Position numbers and translations under genes: made by a program
Assembly: GCA_032821775.1 (NCBI GenBank)
Contig: JAVLRN010000001.1
Coordinates: forward strand, 3,162,001-3,226,000
Direction of reading: 5' to 3'
Origin: Sanguinoderma infundibulare
Lineage: Eukaryota > Basidiomycota > Agaricomycetes > Polyporales > Polyporaceae
Length of the DNA: 64,000 nucleotides
The notes under the pieces: generated by a model
What the model saw: only the letters and a program-made list of their open reading frames with translations
Told to the model about the DNA's origin: nothing
Database searches by the model: none
In this document: positions 57,819-64,000 of the stretch, one piece after another
Layout: the number at the start of each line of letters is the position of its first letter
Numbering within the stretch: the first letter of the stretch is position 1

Positions 57819-59245
57819 CTACATCCCTCCACCGCCCGAGTACGCTCGAGCCCGTCGCACGCGCGTTCGAGCCATAGTGGCCTTCCTCCTGGATTCTTGT
57901 TCCGCTTCAAGAGAAAGACACAGGACTTCGTCGAGAGCGCCAGCGAGAGAACTGGATGAGCTATTGAAGATCGGACCAGTAGATTGCGAGAACATGAAAG
58001 CCGATGACATGTGCGATTGGTGATCTGGTGCAAAAGAGACCATCTTTGGCAGCGGATGTTGGTCGTATACGATGGGTTGATGTTGCGTCGTCGAGACGTC
58101 ACAGAACTCCGGGAACATACCAGATGGCCAAGCGTTAGAGTCGTCAACAGAGCATGCGGCCATGTCCGCAGGGGGTTCACAAGAAACCGAGTCCTCGGCC
58201 GGATCGTCAGACGGGTACTCTAGTTCTAGTCCCAGAAAGCTTGAGTTGCCGACAGGGTTTGTGAGTTGCGGAGAACAAGTCTCGACGCCAACCATAGCTT
58301 TCGGGTCGTGAGCTGAGAAGTCATTGGGAAGGATACGTTCGTTGTAGATGGCGATTTGTCGATCCATGTACGCCTTGTAGGATCCCACCTCTTCTTGCAT
58401 GCCGTCTGCGGGCCCTAGAATGCGAGCCAGCGTGTTGTAATAAGCCTCACGTTGAGTTCGATCCAGGACAGTATCCTCGGAGATGGGACATATATCGTCG
58501 ATCCGTGAGTCCCGAAACGTGCGAGAGGTTCCAGGCGGAGGACGAGGCGGCAAGTTGAGCGTCGAGATCAACCGTCTGATGAGATAGTTGGCGGGTGTAG
58601 ATTTCCAAAGGGGCGGAGGAGCAGGCTTGGGCTCCTGGGCGACAGGTACGGCTGCCGGAGCAATGACTGTGGGGACCACCGGGGCGGACTCGACGGGCAT
58701 GGACTGAGGAGTCTCGGCAGAAATCTTAGGGTGTGGGCGTTCCTTCGGCAGGACGGGAACAGCACCTCGACGCATACGTCTCTAGGTGAACGGGAAGAGT
58801 CATTTACATGCGCATATAGCCAGGTCTCCGACGGAAAACTCACATGCATGCGCATCGCATCCGTCTTTTGCTCGACAGTAGCGCGTTTGTCCTCTTTGGT
58901 TACACGGAGACCCTTGCTATGAAACCAATCATATATGTGCCTGCGATCCACGTTGAAGCGCATCTGAATCGATTGCCGGATGGCGAACGACGGCATCTCG
59001 ACGACACCCGGCTTGACATAACGTTCCAGCTCTGCCACGACCTCTGGTCCGAGACGAAGCGCAAGACTGTCGGGATTGACGCGTCTCCTTGTCGACGTTG
59101 GCACAGGATGCGGAGGAAGGTTGTTTAGAAGTAAGTGTGGGTCGTCTGCGGTCATGCTCCTGCTGAGACGATGATGTTCAGTATCTGACGGGGCGGAACG
59201 TTTCGCGGGGACGGTGGTATCGCAGCGGGATATCGGGTAAGCCAT
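57819..59245 (-). CDS. Homeodomain-like putative transcription factor, 454 aa
   Basis: Two exons (59245-58844 and 58781-57819) join in phase. Residues ~66-120 show a three-helix pattern ending in a recognition-helix-like stretch: GPEVVAELERYV, then FAIRQSIQMRFNVDRRHIYD and WFHSKGLRVTKEDKR. The Trp107-Phe108 pair takes the place of the WF in homeodomain helix 3 (WFQNRR), but the residues after it differ (HSKGLR), so this is a divergent, homeodomain-like domain. The rest is Pro/Ser/Ala-rich with an acidic middle (LELEYPSDDPAEDSVS) and a basic tail (SRRKATMARTRVRRARAYS). The upstream Met at 59437 is in frame but its extension looks non-coding. DNA binding is inferred. No mating-type HD partner or MIP gene is adjacent, so this is not evidence of a mating locus. 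Confidence 0.68.
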
Positions 59246-59486
59246 GGTGGTGAGGATAGAGGTCGCTGAGAGTGCAGTGGCAAAGACGGAGAGCCCAAGC
59301 CACTGTCTCTTCAACCTCGGGGTTTCCTCAAGGTCGGACTCCAGACACCCCGTCACACCGTTCCATCGAGTAACGCGACCGACTGCAGAAAGGCGGCGAT
59401 GCATTCTTCGGTGAGCAAGAATGTCCAAGGATGGCACATTGTCTATGATGCATGTGATTACTATAGTATATGTAGAAACGAGCGCG

Positions 59487-61063
59487 TCAATGAGTCCGTT
59501 TCACCACCCTCTCCGTCAACACCTCCAGGGCGGCCTTCGCATCACTGTCGGGCAGCACCGCCAGCACCTCCCGGGCCTTGTCCGCGTGCGCACGGGCGAG
59601 GTCGCGCGTACGTTCCACACCAGATGATCTACGCACAAGATCTCTCGCCTGGAGAGGAGGGGACGGGGGAGAGATGTATTAGGATTCGGTACGCACATCG
59701 ATACGGAAATCCACGTACCAGTTCGACATCACCAGGCTTCTCGAACTTGCGTTTGATGAGGGGACCCATCTCTGGGTGCTCCTCCCAAGCAAACAAAGCG
59801 GGTCCTGTAGCGAGGCCGAGCTGCAAGTCAGCGCCTCCAGGCTTGCCCAGCGTGGCGTCTCCAGCCTCGTAGTCAAGGATATCGTCCACCAGCTTGGAAA
59901 GGAAAATGAACCAAAAGCAGACATGCGGAGAAGATCTGCGCACGTACCTGGAACGCAATGCCCAAGTTCCGACCGTAGGCGTATGCCACCTCCTTCCAAA
60001 CCTCGCCTTCCTTGCACCCTCCCAGGACCACCGCCGCCCGAGCGCCCTTGGCCATCAGGCTCGCCGTCTTCAAGTACGTCTTCTGCAAGTAGATGTTCCA
60101 GTTCTCCTGGCCCACCGTAGGGGACAAGCCCGCCACGCCGAGCTCCTCCGCATAGACGGCCTTGAGCTGGAGGATCTCGCCCTCGACGAGGTTCGCGATG
60201 ACGCTCGCAATGAGCTCGACGACCTCGTTCTCCCCTAACCTTGAGAGCGTGGCACTCGCCCGGCCAAGGAGGAAGTCCCCTGCCAGCACGGACAGCTTGT
60301 TCCCAAACGCAGCAGGCGCGGACGCCGCCCCCCTTCTCAGCGGCGACCTATCAATCACGTCGTCGTGCAGGAGCGACGCGACGTGTATCATCTCCACGAT
60401 CTGCGCGAGCCGCACCTGCGTCGGGAGCAAGGATGGCGGCTCGGCGACCGTAGGCACGGCCATCGCGGGTGGGAACGGTGGGGGTGTTGGCGGCTCGCGT
60501 GGAGGTTGTGGGGGCCGGAGGGAGAATGACGTCTGGAACGACGCGGTATGGTCAGGCATGTGCGGGTTCCAGTCGTTGAGCACGTCCGCACGCGTCAGAG
60601 GGCGGTCGAGTTCCTCCGCGCGGCCGCCCGCGCCCTCACACTCCGCCGCCCATTTCTTGAGGTGCCAGCCGGCGCCCAGGCCGTTAGTCGCTTGGGAGAA
60701 GAGGAGGACCAGGAGGGGCCGGAGCTGCTTCGACGGATGCAAGAAGTAATATTTGGCGATCTCGGTCAGGGACGGGTGAGACGAGCCGAGGAGGTTGAGG
60801 AGGGTCTCGCGCAGCTGCTGGAGCTGGGGTGCGACCAGCTTGTACGGGTCCGGACGCGTTGGCGGTTTTGGCGGGGTGGGGGTTTGCAGAAATGTTTCGT
60901 TAGGGTGCAGCGTTTGTGGTTGTGTGGGATAAGCGGTCTTTTTCTGTTGTTGAAGGTGAACGCTGTAATTTCTGCGTGCCCGTGTGCGCGTGACCGACGC
61001 GTAGGACGAGGGAGCGTGAGGAAGGCGCACTCCAGCGACAGCACATCGTCGCATGACCAGCAA
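59487..61063 (-). CDS. COQ1: Mitochondrial hexaprenyl diphosphate synthase (coenzyme Q side chain)
   Basis: Three exons (61063-59948, 59892-59719, 59648-59487) join in phase to 483 aa (480 if the second Met at 61054 is used). Coq1 elongates isoprenoid diphosphates in mitochondria to make the ubiquinone tail. The N-terminus (MRRCAVAGVRLPHAPSSYAS) is a typical presequence. Landmarks of trans-prenyl synthases: KQLRPLLVLLFSQA, first aspartate motif at 234-238 (LLHDDVIDRSPLRRG), FGNKLSVLAGDFLLGRA, TASLMAKGA, second aspartate motif at 375-379 (LVDDILDYE) and GKPGGADLQLGLATGPALFA. These Asp bind Mg2+ and the allylic diphosphate. An insert of ~90 residues (Pro-rich, ~126-215) lies between helices before QVRLAQIVEMIH, a feature of fungal Coq1. 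Chain length cannot be read from the sequence. Confidence 0.93.
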
Positions 61064-61648
61064 GGACGCTCCGGGAGGCGTCGGAGGGAACGCAGCGAGC
61101 AGGGAAGTGAGGGGACCGGGGAGTCGGGAAGGTCGGGAGGAAGGACAGACAGCGCAAACGCGTAGACGCGCTCGCGCCTGTTCCTCTCACCGCGCGGGTA
61201 TGACGTCCCCATCTTGCCGGCCTTTGATCATGACAGTCGATCGTATCCCTCGATGTGCGCAACACCTGCACGCGATTCAATACACACCCCTCCGTGTAGC
61301 TCTATTTGTTTCCAAATGACCACGCAGTGATACATAAATACGGCAGACTACCGGAAATGGTACCAGGTACGCAAGAACGCGCGGAAGAAGCCAGCTACCG
61401 ATGGCATGTGTGACCGCGTCAGGCCTGCGTAGCTACGTTGTCGATAAAATCCCACCGCCATGCTCACACGCTACGGGGCCACGGCCGCCGCACAACGGGT
61501 CCTCGAAGTGAGTGTGCTCCGCCGGCGAGAACGGGGAGCATCGGACATGATGCATGATGGATGTGCCAGCTGCTGGGAACAATGGGTGGATTCGATACTG
61601 ACGAGCGACAGCAGAAGACAGCGCGACTGTCGACGCACATGGCCGTGG
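61064..61648. other. 585-bp spacer between COQ1 and the LAMTOR2-like gene
   Basis: Both flanking genes are on the minus strand, so the left part should be the COQ1 promoter and the right part a terminator. No gene recognised. Confidence 0.5.
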
Positions 61649-62204
61649 TCACCGAGCCCCTCGCTCGACGCGTTGCGGGCTGGTAGTTGGCGCGACGACG
61701 GGCGCGGCCGAGGCCGAGTTCAGCTGCGTGGCGGGCTTCTCGAGATAATCAGACAGCTTCCTGCCCTGTGCGACCACTAGTTCATATTCGCATTCTGTAC
61801 ACCTGGACACGGGGACTTACTTTGACCTCGAGCTCGTCCCATGGCAGGCTCGCCTCTGAGACTAGTGTCAGGAGGAAGACAGGATCCTCGTCGTCATCCT
61901 TCTTGTGGCCATCCACCGGGAGCACGAGAAGGTGCCCAAGCTGTCCATCCAGTTCAGAAGAAGCCTGGCATGACGACGCGATCGGACGCACCTGAGAGTC
62001 AACCCGACCAACACCCTGCTCTCGCGTCTCCTGCCATATTTCCGTACTCAGCCCCACTAGAATGCGCACGAGGTCCTTCGGCTTGTCCGGTTCCGATACG
62101 TAAGACACCAGCTCTCCCTCAGGCGTAAACAAGACGACAGTGTGCAGCGTCGGGGGGTCAAGAACGCGTGAAAGAAGGGTGCGCAAGTTCCCCAAGTTGA
62201 GCAT
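61649..62204 (-). CDS. LAMTOR2/p14-like roadblock-fold protein (Ragulator/Ego-type)
   Basis: Three exons (62204-61992, 61964-61821, 61765-61649) join in phase to 157 aa. It shows the roadblock/LC7 pattern: MLNLGNLRTLLSRVLD, LHTVVLFTPEGELVSYVS, LVRILVGLSTEIWQE, and the closing helix RKLSDYLEKPATQLNSAS, which matches the C-terminal 'ALVQYLEEPLTQV' of animal LAMTOR2 in shape and spacing. LAMTOR2 is part of the complex that holds Rag GTPases and TORC1 at the late endosome or vacuole. A ~25-residue acidic/Lys loop (DGHKKDDDEDP) is inserted in the middle, and a Pro/Thr tail is added. An upstream in-frame Met (62240) would add 12 residues; the internal Met fits the family better. Confidence 0.75.
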
Positions 62205-62534
62205 GCTGGGAGCCAACCGCAAAGCCAGTCTCAGGACCATAGACGCTCGCTGGCTGCGTTGCCTGGACCCCGATCACCGAATGCAGTAGTGCGATTTTTG
62301 CAGGAGCAGAGACAACACAAACATTCATATTGGATGAATACACAATCATGTACAGAGAAGCAACTAGGAATAAGATATAATCCCTGCGGACGTGCAAAAG
62401 AAGCCCACAGGGACAAGAAGAGAGCTCGTTAATTCACGTACTTATCATGGTTCGTTCGTCATGCACACCGCTCTAACGCTTCTGGGCCTGTTAGCGCAGA
62501 CGTTCAATGAGATCCAGCTGCTCACGATCCAGAA
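62205..62534. other. 330-bp spacer between LAMTOR2-like and RRM genes
   Basis: Holds the LAMTOR2-like promoter and the RRM gene's 3' region. No gene seen. Confidence 0.5.
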
Positions 62535-64000
62535 TTAATGGCGTACCAGGTAAGCCATCAATTGCTGGTACCCGGGTTGGTTCGGGTTGGACGGAGGGAT
62601 GCCAGGCATAGGCGGCTGACCCTGTGCCCCAATCATGGCGGAGGCGGGAGGCATGCTGTATGGAGGCATCGGTGGGGCTCCATTCTGCGCCTGACTTTGA
62701 CCTCCTTGTTGTAGCATAGCGAGGATGTTGGGAGGAAGACCTGGAATCGAAGGAGCTCCACCTGGGGGAGGTGGCGGGGCTGGGGTCGTAGGTTGAGACG
62801 GCATCGAGTACGGGTTGGAAGGAGGAGGCGCCGCAGCTGCATAGGGAGGAGGGGGCATCGGCGGCTGATGGTTGTAGTACGCGTTCGTAGGAGGAGCAGG
62901 AGGCATCGAAGGTACAGCCGGGGGAGGCGGAGGAGGAGCAACCGCAGTCGGTGCAGGCGGCGGGGCCGGAGGCGCGCCTCCACCTCCGGGTTGCTTCAAT
63001 GCTGCAAGAAGCTGTTGCACCTTCTTCGCCTGTTCAAGACGCTCGCGTTCGTCTGCCGCCTGCTTAAAGACATCAGACAACATCAGACAGAGTTTGAAGT
63101 CACGCAGACTTACCTCTGCAGGGGCCGGTGCAGGCGGGGGAGGCGGTCGATTGTATCCGCCGCCGGGAGGTCCGTTGTATCCTGGGCTAGAACCTCCGAA
63201 TCCACCCTGATTGCCTCGATTGAAATCGCCCATGCGTTGAGTACGTCCAAATTCATCCTCGAAAGAGCGATTGTTTTGGTCGTTTCGATCGCGGTAACCT
63301 CGGCGGTCTTCCCAGTCATTGTTACCGTATCCTCTTCCCCTTCCACGACCTCCTCGACCACCGCGACCCCCACGTCTGTTGGGCTGGTGGCCGCCATCCT
63401 CCCAATCTCGCTGCGGACGCTCGAATCCGCCCCCACCACCCCCACCACCCCCAACACCGCCGCCTCCTCCTCCATGCTCATTGCTACGCAAACTAGATGA
63501 GTATCGAAGGTCGATTAACCGAAAGGCGGCATCACGTACCGAGCTTCGGCATTACGGGGATCGTCGCTAGGCGAAGCATAGACGATCTCCATCACGCCAT
63601 CCTGAAGTCCTTGATGACGAAGGCGATCATGTGCCTCTTCGCATAGCTGGAATGTTTTCAGCAAATGCATTATCACTCTTGAAAAAAAATTAACTTACTC
63701 GTGTGTCGTAGTACTCAACGTAACGTTGACTTGACAAGTATGAATTTGAGCATCGGTCGGTAGTTGAGATAAGAGTGGTACGTACTCGGGACGATCGCCG
63801 CAAGGTCTGACCGACTTGACGTCGCCAAATTGCTGGAACTTGCGCCGAACCTCGTTGTCGTCGATGGACTGATTCGTGTTGGAATTCCGGAGGGTGACTA
63901 TCAGGTTTCCTTGCAGCTCCTGTACGGTCACGTTGAGTCCACCTTGGGAATGATTGATGGTCGCGATTGGGACGCACCTGGTCCTTTTGCCTGTCGGCGC
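62535..64000 (-). CDS. RRM protein with Gly- and Pro-rich C-terminus (Mei2-like arrangement); 5' end off the right edge
   Basis: Exons (64000-63979 partial, 63942-63786, 63729-63699, 63646-63540, 63492-63114, 63059-62535) join in phase. An RRM is readable across the first exons: NVTVQELQGNLIVTLRNSN, VRRKFQQFGDVKSVRPCGD, RYVEYYDTRLCEEAHDRLRH and GLQDGVMEIVYAS, which resembles the second RRM of Mei2-type proteins. It is followed by an RGG/Gly-rich segment (RRGGRGGRGGRGRGRGYG), then Pro/Ala-rich sequence and a short C-terminal helix (PGYQQLMAYLVRH). RGG tracts support RNA binding and condensation. A 54-nt intron (63113-63060) has strong splice sites but no stop in frame, so its removal is probable, not certain. 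Upstream exons, perhaps with RRM1, are outside the window. Confidence 0.8.
63430..63473. repeat. Microsatellite-like tract encoding a glycine run
   Basis: Repeated ccccca/cca and ctcctc units on the plus strand encode a run of glycines (interrupted by Val) in the RRM protein. It is likely to vary in length between strains. Confidence 0.75.

Noticed and set aside
57819..59245. Mating-type (A) locus
   Set aside because: Only one homeodomain-like gene is present, divergent in helix 3, without an adjacent partner HD gene or a mitochondrial intermediate peptidase gene.

Overview
The window is nuclear DNA of a filamentous basidiomycete, most likely an Agaricomycete. The evidence is GC-rich coding sequence, many 45-80 nt GT-AG introns per gene, genes packed on both strands with short shared promoters, and fungal or basidiomycete-type proteins: Fab1, CSN2, a SIKE-like STRIPAK subunit, Nvj2, and mini double-stranded-RNA-binding proteins. 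I see no rRNA, tRNA, CRISPR array, intact transposon or virus. All exon models were read by eye from splice sites, reading phase and family conservation, with no transcript data.

Left part (1-12.5 kb): a 5' portion of FAB1 (minus) shares a promoter with CSN2 (plus). Three mitochondrial-ribosome genes follow: mL40, uL1m and the Rsm22/METTL17-type assembly factor. Rsm22 then shares a 199-bp promoter with the SAD1/USP39 splicing factor.

12.5-20.5 kb: gene-poor, all recognisable genes on the minus strand. It holds a small predicted single-span membrane protein and three dispersed paralogues (75, 87 and 80 aa), each consisting of little more than one double-stranded-RNA-binding domain. Their matching exon structure shows they are duplicates. 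This is the most unusual cluster in the window.

20.5-36.9 kb: the G-protein beta subunit, a 967-aa golgin-like coiled-coil protein, a 1243-aa unknown Ser/Pro-rich protein, an Nvj2-type SMP lipid-transfer protein and an unknown 286-aa protein.

37.4-51.4 kb: an unknown 573-aa acidic protein, a TPR protein that keeps all five Hsp70/Hsp90 carboxylate-clamp residues, an R3HCC1L-like RRM protein, a SIKE/FGFR1OP2-type STRIPAK subunit, and a 776-aa protein with a charged helix and RS dipeptides.

51.4-57.8 kb: about 6.4 kb with no convincing gene. It may be decayed sequence.

57.8-64 kb: a homeodomain-like putative transcription factor, COQ1 hexaprenyl diphosphate synthase, a LAMTOR2-like roadblock protein, and the 3' part of an RRM protein that runs off the right edge. 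Functional themes that recur are mitochondrial translation and coenzyme Q, vacuole/endosome lipid signalling (Fab1, Nvj2, LAMTOR2), and signalling scaffolds (G-beta, STRIPAK, COP9 signalosome).
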